From the NCBI GenBank assembly GCA_947650285.1, contig CANTFL010001467.1:248001-312000 (forward strand): DNA of 64,000 nucleotides. Reading direction: 5' to 3'. Under the pieces are notes generated by a model. The model worked only from the letters and a program-made list of their open reading frames with translations. It searched no databases and was not told the DNA's origin. Numbering within the stretch: position 1 is the stretch's first letter; every line of letters begins with the position of its first letter. The position numbers and the translations under genes are program-made. This DNA is from Hyaloperonospora brassicae (taxonomy: Eukaryota > Oomycota > Peronosporomycetes > Peronosporales > Peronosporaceae). Positions 45,898-57,819 of the stretch are shown here, piece by piece.

Positions 45898-45976
45898 TGA
45901 CAAAAGCGGAGGGGATTTCGAGCACCGGCTGCTTTGGTGCCGCAGCCGGTGCTCGAAATCCCCTCCGCTTTTGTCA
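45898..45976. promoter_or_regulatory. Perfect 35-bp inverted repeat upstream of eIF5B
   Basis: Two 35-base arms (45898-45932 and 45942-45976) are exact reverse complements around a 9-base loop. The outer ends read TGACAAAAGCGG and CCGCTTTTGTCA. It begins 90 bp upstream of the eIF5B start codon, so it lies in the promoter or 5' leader. It may be a fold-back insertion, a regulatory palindrome, or part of a hairpin in the mRNA leader. Confidence 0.9.
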
Positions 45977-48352
45977 GAGGATCTGAGAAGGTAGACGACA
46001 GTACGTACGCCTGCCTGCCTCGATGACAAAAAAACGGGGTCTTTTTTGTTGTTTCTCCCTCCGATACGTGATGGATGGATGCCGTGGATGGCAGGGTGCG
46101 AGAACCTCGCGGAGGTTGGGCTTACTCGATCGCTGTATCGCATGGGCGTATATTGTGTCACGTGACTTTCGACGTGCGGCGAAAAAAGCGCACTGCAGCA
46201 GCGGCACACAGAAGGAGGTTTCCGACTTCAGCGAATCAAAAGCACCCACAACTACAGACAGGAAACCGACGCTGAGATTACTAAGGGGAGTGTTCAATAA
46301 AGTCGGATACGATGCTTCTTTACCTGGAGGATCATCGGTCGTCAGTAAGCATATGTAGGTGTTATAGGTGTGGTGATCCATTGGAGTGACCTCGTGGTCT
46401 AGTGTACATCCGTTTATGACGAAGTCAGGGAGCCACGGAAGTCCGAATCTTTTTGATGCACTCTATTGGAGAGCATGCGCACTGCTGGGAGACGTGAGAG
46501 GCTTCAGCAGATTATAGCTGTCCAGGCGTCTGCTCGTAGGTAGCAGGGGTCCCGGCAGTACGAAGGAGCCCCCGTTTGGTCTGGACAGTGAGTGAGTGAG
46601 TGAGTGAGTGGACTGACTGACTGATCGTCGGAGGTATCGAAGCGGCAATCAAATGGCCGGTACGTAAAGACTTATGGAAGGCAGGAAGTGAGTACCAATT
46701 TGACGATGCTTGGAACGAACGTGTCAACCAGGGAATAATGCAGCAATGGGAAAAAAGCTCGCACCTGTGCCAGAAAGGTCCACGCAGAGAGAAACGACCA
46801 ACGTTCGACATGATGCCTGCTCGCACGACATAGCGGGTCGCTCGTGTACCTGAATAGACACATTAACTCCTCGCTCTCACGACATGGCGGGTCGCTCATG
46901 TGCCTGAATATACCTTAACTTTTCACTAACGATTCGAAGCCTGCGCCCCGCGCAATCTTTTGCAAGAAAGTCATCGGGCCACTTGTAGAGTTCTCTCGAC
47001 CTCTCAATCGATAGCCGCAGCGCACACAGCACCCAAATACACATAACTTGTCGTTCGAGTAGGTCCCACATCGCATCAGCACCGACAACGGCTTCTTGTG
47101 CATCCTACTACTGTCTCTATCCCACATGCAACGAACCAGCCGTAGCCGCTGTCGAAGAGAATGCATTTACACAGTTGTAATGCGTTTTCTGGCTCCAACT
47201 TAGATGTCTAAACTCAAAGCTTAGCTGCCGTCGGACGAGGCATATGGACGCTGAGCTCGATTCCTGACCGAAGGTTGTGTCTTGATCGAGGACAATAGCG
47301 CGGACGGAGCACATTACGCCGTGATGCCCACACGTTACAGTGGTCGCACACCTCGTCGTACAAACGTATGCACGCTCGGGACTGCTTTGACAGTAATACG
47401 CAGTCCGACGTGGCACGTGATTCGCCGCAACGAGTGGAAAGGAAGACGGGCTCGCACATCACGAGGATCGCAGCGTCTGGCTGTGTCTTCTGTTCGCTGG
47501 CTATCGCATCTGCATCATCCTACCGGTGCTGTTTGAGCCATGCAAAGGACTCTCCCGACTTGCACGATACACACTCGTTCACTGGTGAATTCTAACTCGA
47601 AGCTGCCTCCAGTCAATTGTAGCGGCCACCTGATCACTAGGCGATGGACGGGTCAACGCGTCGTCTTTGCTGTAGCCGCCAACTGATTGACTCACGATAC
47701 CAATCGTTGCCGGCAGCAATGATCACGTGGGTAACAACAGTCCGCCGAATGTCGCAGTCAGCGCTGCGCGCTGAGATGCCTGACAGATTCGTGGAAAGAA
47801 TCGAGTACGGCGACGGCAAAGTGCAGTGACCTCGTGAGCGAAATAGCTGGCAACGTGGCTCGTCGACCCTCCTGCTCATGGCATGTCCACAATCAAGCAC
47901 GACACACGAACAAGGGTCAGAGGCGACATGTTGAGTGGCACACTGCATGACACGGGGCACAATGTACATTACGACATTCCACTGTCAAGGCTGCCGGTCT
48001 TGAGCCACGTCAGTGCCCCTATGGACCTCATCGTCCAGATGGCGCCCGCGCAAAAAGACACTCCAACCAGATCGGCGTATTTACGGATTCGTGACATAAC
48101 ACGCCCTTCACTTGAAACCCGATTCCAGCCACATCGAAATGCTTTATTCAAACTCGGACGCGCGTGTCACGATGAGGCGCCTGTCAAGTCGACGCGACAG
48201 CATATCGAAGGCAAATCCAAACACCCACTCGCCACGCGCGTCCATGAAATGCAACACAACTACGCGTAATCGCCAGGATAACGTTCTTGAGCACGATTTG
48301 TTACCCGGCAAGCACCAAGCGTCCTTTTTACACCAGTTCCACGGCCTTCTCT
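45977..48352. other. Intergenic region between eIF5B and the ALYREF gene
   Basis: I find no supported gene. A TGAG microsatellite lies at about 46588-46612. A roughly 36-bp block with CGACATxGCGGGTCGCTC is repeated directly at 46822 and 46876. Short frames on both strands have no recognisable domain. Confidence 0.5.
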
Positions 48353-49806
48353 TTATGCGTCATTCATGTACGTGTCCATCTCATTGTCAAGCTCTTCAGT
48401 GGTCTTGGACGGGGCGGACTCGCGGTCGCTGCACAACAAACAGTTTAGTTGAGAATACGACACGATACAGCAGCAGGCCCACGAGCTACCATACCCCTGA
48501 CTGCTCTTCTCGTTACCGCGCCCACGACGTCGGTTTCGGCGGCCGTTGGGCTGCTCGGTGTCTCGGTTTCCTCTACCGAATGTACAAAAGCTGATGTCAA
48601 ACACTGTTTCCACGACGATCTCTCGATGCGACGAGCTCGGGGCATCAGCTTACCCGAACGACACCTTGAACTTCACGTCCTTGTCGTCACGCTTCAGTGC
48701 CGTTCCAAACAGTCCGTTGCGGACGTTCCTGTCAGAGTCCAATGTAATCTGCATTGGCTGGCCGTCCAGCGTGCGTCCTACGGAGGGTGTCACACCGCGC
48801 AAGGTTAACAATGTCGATAAATCTGATACTCTAGCCCGATCGTACCGTCGTATTGCTTGATTGCCTTGTCCGCATCCGATCGACGGCTGAACCAGACACG
48901 AGCAATGCCTTTCGATCGACCAGAGCGATCGTACACAATCTCTGCCTTCGACACTTCGCCCACTGTGCCAAAGAGCTCGCGCACTTCTTCCTCCAGAATG
49001 TCAAACTTTAGGTTCTTGACCAGGATCTTCGTGCCGGAGCTGCTCGGGTCCTTGCTACCGAGACGCGATAGAATGGACACGCCACCGCCTACATGACATC
49101 CACAACAACAGCCGCCAACATCGCAACATCAATACGCCATCCTGCAACGGCCCATAGCAACAAAGGCTGTTCCACGCACCTTTCTTGCCTCCAGCGCCGA
49201 GCTTCTTGATGACCACAGAGCGTTTCTTGCCCCCACGGCCACCGTTGCCGCTGTCAGCAGCAGCGTCGTCCACGTCCATGTCCATGTCGTCGTTTCCGCC
49301 GCGCTTCACGACAGCAACGAAGAAGCAGCAGAACGAGCACAAGCAGAAGCAGAAGCAGCAGCACGACACGTGTCAATGTTGGCACCAAGTAGCAACGGCC
49401 TGCTCTCTCCTCTCGCCAGCAGCCACCACAGCCCTTTCCAGCAGAGGCCGACCGATCCAGCGGCAAGTGCGTCTACCAGCTCTCTGTCAGCTTATCGGAC
49501 AGCAGACGAGCAACGCGAGTGCAAACGTCCACCGCGCAAAGCGGAGCAGCAGCAGGAGGAGGAGGAGGGGGACAGATGCAGAGCAACCGCTTCAGCAGAG
49601 AGCGGAGCAGCACTTACAGGTCGTGCGTAGGGCTGCGCCTTCCGACTCGCCGCGCGCCGACGCCCCCCGCGCACGGGGCCAGGCGCCTCCTGGTCCCTGT
49701 GCGGCTTCGCAGGACGCGCCGCCGGGTTACTGCTGCTGGCTCTGGTCTTCTTGCGCGCAATGAGGTCGTCGAGACTCATGTCGAGCGACGCGAGGATGGA
49801 CGACAT
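48353..49806 (-). CDS. ALYREF/THO complex subunit 4-like mRNA export adaptor
   Basis: Six exons joined in frame by GT-AG introns: 49806-49618, 49303-49180, 49088-48846, 48777-48654, 48572-48495 and 48428-48353, giving 277 residues. ALY/REF proteins bind nuclear mRNA and link it to the helicase UAP56 and the exporter NXF1. The N-terminus has the UAP56-binding type motif DMSLDDLIARKK. The middle carries an RRM: TKILVKNLKFDILEEEVREL (RNP2 region), then RSKGIARVWFSRRSDADKAI (RNP1 region) and LDGQPMQITL. Arginine/glycine-rich pieces flank it (RRNRRRGRGNEK). The C-terminus KTTEELDNEMDTYMNDA matches the conserved second UAP56-binding motif. Both ends being typical supports the exon model. The gene is divergent from the V-ATPase accessory gene, 477 bp apart. 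Confidence 0.92.
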
Positions 49807-49894
49807 CGTGCGAGACGGACAAAAGGGCTCTTAGCGGGGGCGGCGGGAGACTGTGTCAACACAAAGCAAGCGACACACACACACACAGAGAGAC

Positions 49895-49925
<31 letters not shown>

Positions 49926-50283
49926 CAAAGAGAGAGACAGAGAGAGAGAGACAGAGAGAGAGAGACAGAGAGAGAGAGACAAAGAGAGAGACAGAGAGAG
50001 AGAGACAGAGAGAGAGAGAAGTGAGTGGTCAGCGCAGCGGATGTGGGGCGAGAGGGGCACGTGCGACGGGTACGCGAAGAGCTGTTCAGGGAGCAGAGGG
50101 ACTGGGGGCGCACCTGCGGGTTCGTGGAATGACTCGGCCACGAAGCGCGAGGGGACGGCCGGACGGGGGCCTTGGGGCGACCTTCGAGCGACCGTCGAGC
50201 GGGTGGGTCGCTGGCGCGCCAAGCCCAACAACCCGACACAAAAGATTGGTTTGATTCTCGCGTCGTGAAGTAACAAACACAAC
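49807..50283. promoter_or_regulatory. Shared divergent promoter region with GA-rich microsatellite
   Basis: The 477 bp separating two divergent start codons must contain both promoters. About 49873-50019 is an almost pure GA/CA tract on the plus strand (CACACA, then AGAGAGACAGAGAG and AGACAAAG variants). No TATA box is evident. Confidence 0.75.
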
Positions 50284-51463
50284 ATGAAGACGAGCTGGCG
50301 CGTGGCTCTCGCCGTGGTTCTGGTCGCTGCGGCGTCGCTCGCGTCGGCATCGACGACGCTGTATCCCCACGTGCCGCTCGTGATGTGGTCCAACCGCCCG
50401 TTCGTGCTCTTGTCGTGCTCTTGTCGCTTTCTTGCCGCGGCCACGAGCAACAGTGCTCACTGATCTTTATGTGTGTTTTTTACTCGTTTTCTATGTGTTT
50501 TAATCAATGTGTGGTTGCATCGTCGGGGGCAGAATATTTGCGAGCGCTAACGCCTACTTCAGCTCCGAACTCGACGAAACGGCCGTGGCATCAATTCTAA
50601 AGGTCACGGTACTGCACGATCCAATGAGCAGCGACAACGAGGTGTGCACGAAAGCAACGGGGTATCCGGTATCCAGGCGATCCACCTACTGACTGTAACG
50701 TGCCTCTGCTCGCTCCGTTTCCATGTTGTAGGGCGTTTTCAGCACTCTGCCACCTGCAGCTCCGCCGTCCGAAGTCGTGTGTCTGTACCTCGTGCCGACT
50801 CTGACGCTGGAAAACGTGGCTCAGCTCTCCAAAAGCACGAGTGCCTTTGTGCAGCACGCCGTCCAGCGCTCCGCATCGTCGGTCGTAGTCCCGCAAACGA
50901 CGCGCTCGACGCCTCTTCTGCCCGAGCTTCAGGCTGTCCAGCCGCACTTGGTAGACGTGGAGGGGCTGGCTACTTTTCTTGCATCTAGTGAGGGGCAGGC
51001 GCTGGTTTCGAACGGCAAGACGGACCTCCTCGTTGTGCAGTTTCCAGCCGAGGTGGCGCTATCGGACGTGGACGACGCCATTGCGACAGCGTCGGCGACA
51101 CTTTTGGCAGCCTCGAACGGCATGACGGACTTTGCGTTGACTGGCAACGACGTCGCAGTGGTGGAGGTCGAGGACACAGTCGCTCGACGTCTTGCTGTTC
51201 AAGCCAAGGTCAAACCCACGCCCAAGTCGAGCGACACGCTGGCCGACATCGTCTGTGAAGCAAACTACCTCGTCGGGTACAGCGCAGCCGGCAAAGCGTT
51301 CTGCTTTTCGCACTACGTTAACATCACGCCCGACATTATGGCGGGTCTCCTCTTTGGACTCCTCTTCCTGTTCCTCGCGTACGTCGGCCTCAGTGTCTTG
51401 CATCAGATCCAGACGCCGCAACGATTTCCATCGCAAGGGGCGCCGCGTGGCAAGGAGTTCTAA
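50284..51463 (+). CDS. V-ATPase accessory subunit S1/VOA1-like membrane protein
   Basis: Three exons: 50284 to about 50414, 50533-50641 and 50732-51463, about 323 residues. The first donor is ambiguous between GT at 50412 and GT at 50415, which differ by one codon. The N-terminus is a signal peptide (MKTSWRVALAVVLVAAASLA). The C-terminus has VNITPDIMAGLLFGLLFLFL, a membrane helix, followed by SVLHQIQTPQRFP and a short cytosolic tail ending GKEF. This arrangement is typical of the Ac45/VOA1 family, which joins the V-ATPase Vo sector during assembly in the endoplasmic reticulum. The lumenal part is poorly conserved in the family and is not diagnostic here. Two conserved-looking cysteines precede the helix (IVCEANYLVG and AFCFSH). 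Confidence 0.8.
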
Positions 51464-51539
51464 GGTCTGCAGTACATGGAGGGCGCGAGTGCAGCAAAAA
51501 GACGCACATTGCCTCGAGGAATGTGTGATGCATACATGC

Positions 51540-51629
51540 AATGGATGACTGGATGAGCGAATGACTGGATGGATGACGGGGTGGTAAATGGATGGATGAA
51601 TGAATGAATGATTGGATGGATGGATGAGC
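51540..51629 (+). repeat. ATGGATGA-type tetranucleotide repeat
   Basis: Imperfect GGAT/GAAT tandem tract between the 3' ends of two convergent genes. It has no coding sense. Confidence 0.8.
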
Positions 51630-51680
51630 GTTGAGATTCACCTGCTTGTGCCTTAAGGTCCATGTCGTCGTCGTCCACGA

Positions 51681-52160
51681 CTACTGGGCAGTGTCCACCA
51701 GCACCCGAACGTGCAACGAGCAGCCAGCGCACGGCACAACATCTACGCCGTCCCAGAGCTCGTGTTCAGAGACCTCGTACACGTCTCCACAGCGGCACTC
51801 GTGTGTGTACACCACGTCGTTGTCGCCGTCGTGGTCTCCGTCTTGCAGCTGGACGCGATGCATAGCGCTGAGCGGAACGTCGTCCGACACGACGACGACC
51901 TCCTGCTGCCTCTTGCGCCTTCGCGTGTGCTGCTGTAACTTGGCGTCGTACTGCCGCCTCAGCTCCGGGTGCCGCAGCGTCTCGTAGGCGGCCTGTACGC
52001 GCAGGAAGTGCTGCTCGCTCGTGACGGCAGCGTCGGTGGCGGTCGAGCGCTTGTCCGGATGGAACCGTCGAGCCATCTGGTGGTACGCGCGGCGAACGTC
52101 ATCGGAGCTGCAGGTCGTCGGGACGCTGAGCACCTCGTAGAATGATGGCGCGAAGGTCAT
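51681..52160 (-). CDS. DPH4/DNAJC24-like J-domain protein
   Basis: A single exon of 159 residues starting MTFAPSFYEVLSV. Residues 1-75 form a J domain with the HPD motif (RRFHPDKRS) and the closing VQAAYETLRHPELRRQYD. Residues about 120-155 form a CSL-type zinc finger: CRCGDVYEVSEHEL, then VPCAGCSLHVRVL, with the CxC and CxxC pairs in place. This combination is specific to DPH4, which supplies electrons or iron during the first step of diphthamide synthesis on elongation factor 2. The length fits the family. The gene converges with the V-ATPase accessory gene, 217 bp between stop codons. Confidence 0.92.
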   Translation of the reverse strand: MTFAPSFYEVLSVPTTCSSDDVRRAYHQMARRFHPDKRSTATDAAVTSEQHFLRVQAAYETLRHPELRRQYDAKLQQHTRRRKRQQEVVVVSDDVPLSAMHRVQLQDGDHDGDNDVVYTHECRCGDVYEVSEHELWDGVDVVPCAGCSLHVRVLVDTAQ

Positions 52161-55100
52161 TAGGACTGGTGCACGGCGGCTGAGATGTATTAGTTTTGAC
52201 AGACACGAAGAGAAGCTACGGCGAGTGAATCGTCCGTGGTGACGTTTATTTTACTTCCTTGACGACGAAACATTGCTTTCAAATACAGCACTGTACTCGA
52301 GCGTGAGTGTGAGCGTACTCGCGGTATACACCTAAGATAGAGAATCCACGCGTCGCAATCTCAAATAGATGTTTGCCTCATCTATTTTCCGACGATCGCA
52401 GAGCGCCGACACACGCAGCAAAGACGTGCGCACGCGGGTTTCTCCACGTTTTTCTTTCCCCTCGTCGTTTTGACTGACGGAGGTGACGTATCAGCACATG
52501 CTCCGTTTTCATAAGTCAGATATGGGATTCTGTGGGGCACAAACATAAGTGCCGTGATCAAGTCGGGCCCGTAACGATAGAGGAGACATCTCGTTCCAGA
52601 GCGAATGATGGCCTCGATGTAATTCTGCAGGAGCAATGACGTTGGAGTATCGCACGCACGTTTGAACTCTATCGATATGCGTAGTATTCCTGGGTGTCTA
52701 GACCCGCGATACGCTGCATCTATCTACCAACACCATTTCCAGCGACCTGCGTAGTCGCCGCTGACTATTTTCTTTCTCTCGTTGCATGAGAGTCCGCACA
52801 CTCGATGGTGTCTGTGCGGTACCGCTCGCTCGGGACAAAGTTGCGATCTCGCAGCGAAGACCCGACGAGAATGGTCCCGATGCTTTGACGCAATGAGAAG
52901 AGCGCTCATCGTATGTAGCTATATAACAATCGGCCAGTACAGAAGATGTCAGCTGCAGTCTTCACGGACGACGTGCATCTTAGCCTGATGCTATCGGAGT
53001 TGATGTTGCACCTGGTGAGGTAAAGCACCGGCCGAATTTGCACCCAAGTAGAAGGCTCGCTGCCAAACAATAGACGACAGGGATACATGATCGACTACGT
53101 TCGCCAGAATCAATAGGCTCACTCCGCCGCGGACACTTATTTTATGCCTGCACAATGCTGACATGTCGATGCATCCTGGCGCTTCCTTTCGTCTTGCAGC
53201 CTAGGATCTTGAACGCGCGACGCAAACCCAGAGATCTTACCACGTGAAACACGTGTTCACCTGGATTCTGCTTGAGCAGATACATGTCTCCGATGCATTG
53301 GAAGTACAGGTCAAGGAAGTCCTGTATCCTGTAGGTAGACTACTTTGTTGATGTGGTCAGGGAGCCCACTCACATCACGATGGATGCGATTGCGTCTTCC
53401 AATGCGGCTCACTGCGCTTCGTAACAGGTACTGTGGGACACGTGTGCTCGGGTGGTGTAGCTCGTCAGGTGCTGGATGTCGTGTACCTCTGTCCGAGTTG
53501 ACTTGCGTAGAGTGGACTGGACAGCCGCGCAACATCGTGAGTATACCTGTAACTAAAAGCTGTCCCCGATAATGGTGGCATTGCGTCAACATCGACAGAG
53601 AGCTTTATCGCCATTGCAGATGGACAAGAAAGGTTCATTGTACGTACGCATTCGCGACAGGAATCTGAACGGTCTCGCGTTTCTGCATTGGCTTGAGGCG
53701 CTTTTTGCAAAAGTGTTTAGGCTCGAAATAGCCGTCTTTTCCGAGATCGAGGTTCTCGGTCGTGGGTAGAACTCATGAATAAAGGTGGTGGTGGTGGTGG
53801 TGGCGGTACGTCCTGAAGCGAAGACGATTGGAAGCTGGCGTACACCAAAGATCTGTCAAGGACTTCAAGCGCCTAGACGTTATCTTCTGGCCTTCATGTT
53901 TTCCTTGTTGAGGCAGAGTATTACGAAAGAGACTGCACTGTTTTATAAACTGATGCAAGGCAGTCCACCACATACAAGGCTGTGACTTTCTGAGACGTGT
54001 GAGAAAAAGTCTACGGCACTAATAAGACTGAGAGAGGCGAGTTCGCTACTTGCATAGCTTTCCACGGCTGATCAAACCTCTTTCGTTCCTTTCCAGCACA
54101 AAATGTTGGCCTCGTCACACGAAGACGGAAACAGCAATTTACGCTTTCTGCGCCTTGTGGAACATCTCGACACGAAAAAGTGTTCTATGAGGCGTGAAAG
54201 CTGGTCAAAACGCCGCCGTATCATCACCATCTTGCAGCGTTTGTCGCCCAATGTGTGATATCAGAGACTGTTTTCGAGAAACCTCTCAGTTCCTTGTTGA
54301 CCATAAGGCCTGTCGAGTATCGCTACGTGCGCTTTTGGTCAGTGATGTTGCATCTCGTACATGTGTATTCGTGCGTACCGAATTACCGGCTCTAGCCATC
54401 GCTTGGGTACTTCGCAACGGCCGAATCCTTGGATGGTTTGCAGAATTATCGTCCGGTGCGTCAAACTTCCGTCAAAGTCGTAATGAACTCGTCTTGGGTT
54501 TTTCATCTCGCATCAGTATCAACTACGCTTGCCGTACTTCAAGCACGTAGTTTGGGTATCCAATGGGGTTAACCAGCGAGAAACCACGTGCACATCAGAA
54601 GCCTGACGTGATCGAAAAGGTCGGTCCTTTATTTATGAACCATGTGCGTGGTTACATTGGAGGCATTTTTGACCTAGCATGTAGATTCACCGCAATCGCC
54701 ACCTGGACGGCCAGTTTGACCACAGATGAATGACTCGCACTGGTGGTGCTGAAGCGTTAATGCCGAGGTTTGCTGCAAGTAAAGCAACGAGTAAGTAGGA
54801 AGGTATGACTAGTGTCTTGACGAGTCCTCAGGTTGCATCAACGTCAGGATGAGCTGGTGGCATGAGGCACAGCCCAAACCAGTTGGGCGGTGTTTGGAAC
54901 TGACCTCATTCGTTTTTTTGTACCCTGCATCTCGACGTGTGTGTCATCTCGTACACATTCGATGGCAATGACTTATGCTCTAGTGAAAACGGGTGACGGC
55001 GGTCATGACGACGTAGGTTGTATAATGTTTGTAAAAGCACGGCATTTTCATCGGTAGTTGTAGCTCTATCTACGAGAAATAGTTGCAATACCGCAAATTT

Positions 55101-57810
55101 GGGCAAACCGTTGTACTTTTATGATAGCAAGTGCAGACGGTGGGGTCTCGGTTCATATATAACGTCGATCAGAAGAGATCAGAAGAGAATGATGTGGCAT
55201 AGAGAATGCCTCCAAGTAGTGTTGAAGACTCGGACATGTTCGATGCTCTACATACCTTGTCACATGGCTGAAATGCAGTCGTCGATCATTGCGCGCGCAC
55301 TCGATCGAGCGGCTCATCGACTTGTGTCCATAAATTACACAGAATACCGCATGGATAGTAGACGCTGCCCGAATGACACCGTTGTGCGACAAGTTGCCAA
55401 CCTCGAGCATCGGCGGTGACTTATAATACTAAAATACTCGATCATGTCGAGTCATGTATTCCTTGCGTTTGAAGGATCGACAGCTAGCAAGCACGCGCGC
55501 AATCCGCGCACGCAAAGACGAGTGATAAGTGACTGTCACTCTCACAACTGCGAGTCCTTTGAAGCAGGGGAGTCAAAGGAATCTGAGTCGTTCCCCGTAT
55601 TCAATTCCAATTTCTGTCTTTATACAAGGTATCGCCTTATTGTGCTGTGTTTACGAAAAGGAGGCGGCGAAGTAAACGCTACAGATGCGTTATCGTTTCG
55701 TACAGCGGTGTCGGGAGAATGCATCTGCTAGTGACGAGGACTGTATTCGTCATAGTCTACTGGTCGACTTTCAGTGTGACGTTAGTTATCACAACTAGCC
55801 TCTACACAAGATCAGTCTGCGTCTGCGTTAAAGTGGTTTATTTGAAAATATACAGCTTCGCACGTAATACTTTATCAGCTTGCAAATCTAGAGCACCAAC
55901 AAAGCCAAGATCAAGTCGCCTTCTACCTTATCTCGACCCAGTTCAGGCATAGGGTGTTCGTGAGCCCTACAATACAGAACCTGTCATTTCAAATCTATCC
56001 TGTCTTCTATATTTGCGCTACAACGACTCACTGACGACTTCTGCTGGGGTGATGCGGGCCGCAACGTACTGTATGGTCATGAAGCAAAACATGCATTAAT
56101 GGTCATGCTATTCTTTTCATTTGTCCGTCCACAAATGACCTTGCGAAGGTTCGATAAGCAGGTGCATGGATAACGTCCAAATTGCCAATGTAAAAGAATT
56201 GGTATATGCTGTTCTGTAAACATTGGAGACATGTTGCCCGGGAAACGTATGCGCGATTAAGCATTTTATATCCGGATACTGTAGCAATATCGTGCGGTCG
56301 TATTTTATTACTACCCGGGTACGAAATGTTTGCAATTAATCGTAATGAAGTTCCAGATACCGGTGTACATAAGGCGAAACTGGGCACTGTGGCTGTTCGT
56401 TATGTGACAACTGGTGCAGCAACTTTGCCGTGATTCCAATTCGTGAAATGTAAGACGATATATCGACAAATGCTGACAATGCGATCTTCTGCACAGGCCT
56501 TTCGACTGGCACCAACGACTCAATATTTAGGGTTGTGTCATGGACGCCGATTGTCAATGTATCTTATACAGCATTTCGTAGCAACAAACTGGCGACGTTG
56601 CTCCAATCGTAGCTGATGGCTGAGATTAGTACACGTACTCCGTAACCCGAAGGCGAAAGCATGTTGTCGATGTCATGGGGCAGCACAACCGCTCTATGAC
56701 TCGTTCCTCGCTTGGTATAGCTCAGGTCGCTCTCGGCCTTCGCATAGCCGCAGCCTCGTTGACGGATAGTCCTATCAGTCCCGAGCGAGCTATTCCACTG
56801 GTGTTACAAGAAAGTTTCCGTCTTCGCACGAAGGGAACAAGAACATACAAGGAACTGATGCTACACACGGATCGAGAATGGCATCACAAGTATCATGTCA
56901 AGTAGCTTTGCAGTTTCTTGGGCCATTGCGAAGCACTGGAAAGTTCGACCTATCAGAACACGCATTGAGGCAACGCAACAGCGCAAATGCTGCAAAGCGA
57001 CACTTGTGCTAATTGTGAGAGATTGATGTTGATCTGTAAACTCGCGAAGAGTGCTACACGCGTGTCGATGCAAATGGCGCGCAGAACCACGAGACTCTCA
57101 TGTGAAGCAGCTTCGACTAAGCTTGAGGGGTCCGTGATTAAAACTGAAGAGCACAATCTACATGGTAAGAGCGGCGTCAATGCTTAGCGTGGGCAACGTC
57201 TTTCGCGAGATTGTGTCGGTCGTGCCGCAAGACAACTAAAACATGTTCGATGCGGACCTCGCTTCACGTTTAGCTCCCCGCTGTTCGTTGCGTCTGTGTG
57301 CATCTCATCTGGGTAGTTCCATTTTGCGCCTACGTGTATCCTGCTGATTACACGTGCGCCAATTGTCAAGGATGCTGACCCTGTGCGAGAAAAGAGACGA
57401 ATGTAGCGAGACACAGTAGCCCTAAAAATCTCAGGTCATTTTGTCGAGACGAACGCATCTTTCTGACTGTCTGCCCGTAGGCCAAGCACAGAATCCTTCC
57501 TCTTGTGACAATTATAGCCCTGTATCCCAAATCAACTATCGGACCCACGCACACACGTGATGTGATTCTTGCTCAGATCATACAGCACAACGCTGCGATC
57601 TGCGAGTCCAAGTTCCGATTTTATTCATACAACTACAACTCTCGCTCCCCTAGCAGGTAGTAGTTATAGTAGTAGTAGTAGTTATAGTTGTTGTTGTTGT
57701 AGATCTAACGACTAGATCTCCCGTGAAAAAGAGCTGCCTACTACCCCATCCTCTGCACGTCGCGGGCAAGTGGCTTGACGACCTGCTTTCTACATTCTAC
57801 GTTTTTTTTC
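52161..57810. other. Gene-poor region
   Basis: I see no supported gene in 5.6 kb. Short frames occur on both strands, the longest about 133 codons, without recognisable domains or consistent exon chains. A GTG microsatellite lies at about 53786-53808, and a GTA/GTT tract at about 57657-57703 precedes the effector relic. Undetected multi-exon or effector-type genes cannot be excluded. Confidence 0.45.
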
Positions 57811-57819
57811 AGCAGCGCC

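Noticed and set aside
44822..45986. Long plus-strand frames opposite eIF5B
   Set aside because: They are the complement of the lysine-, glutamate- and glutamine-rich N-terminus and give leucine-, serine- and arginine-rich nonsense; the minus-strand protein is clear.
46385..46450. tRNA-like string with TGGTCTAGTG
   Set aside because: Only an A-box resemblance; no matching acceptor stem or T arm.
49519..50450. Frames of up to 249 codons across the ALYREF first exon and GA tract
   Set aside because: The GA microsatellite is open in several frames and yields RE- or SL-repeat translations with no gene support.
57300..57560. Possible gene just upstream of the effector relic
   Set aside because: Frames are short and on both strands, with no recognisable motif or splice chain.
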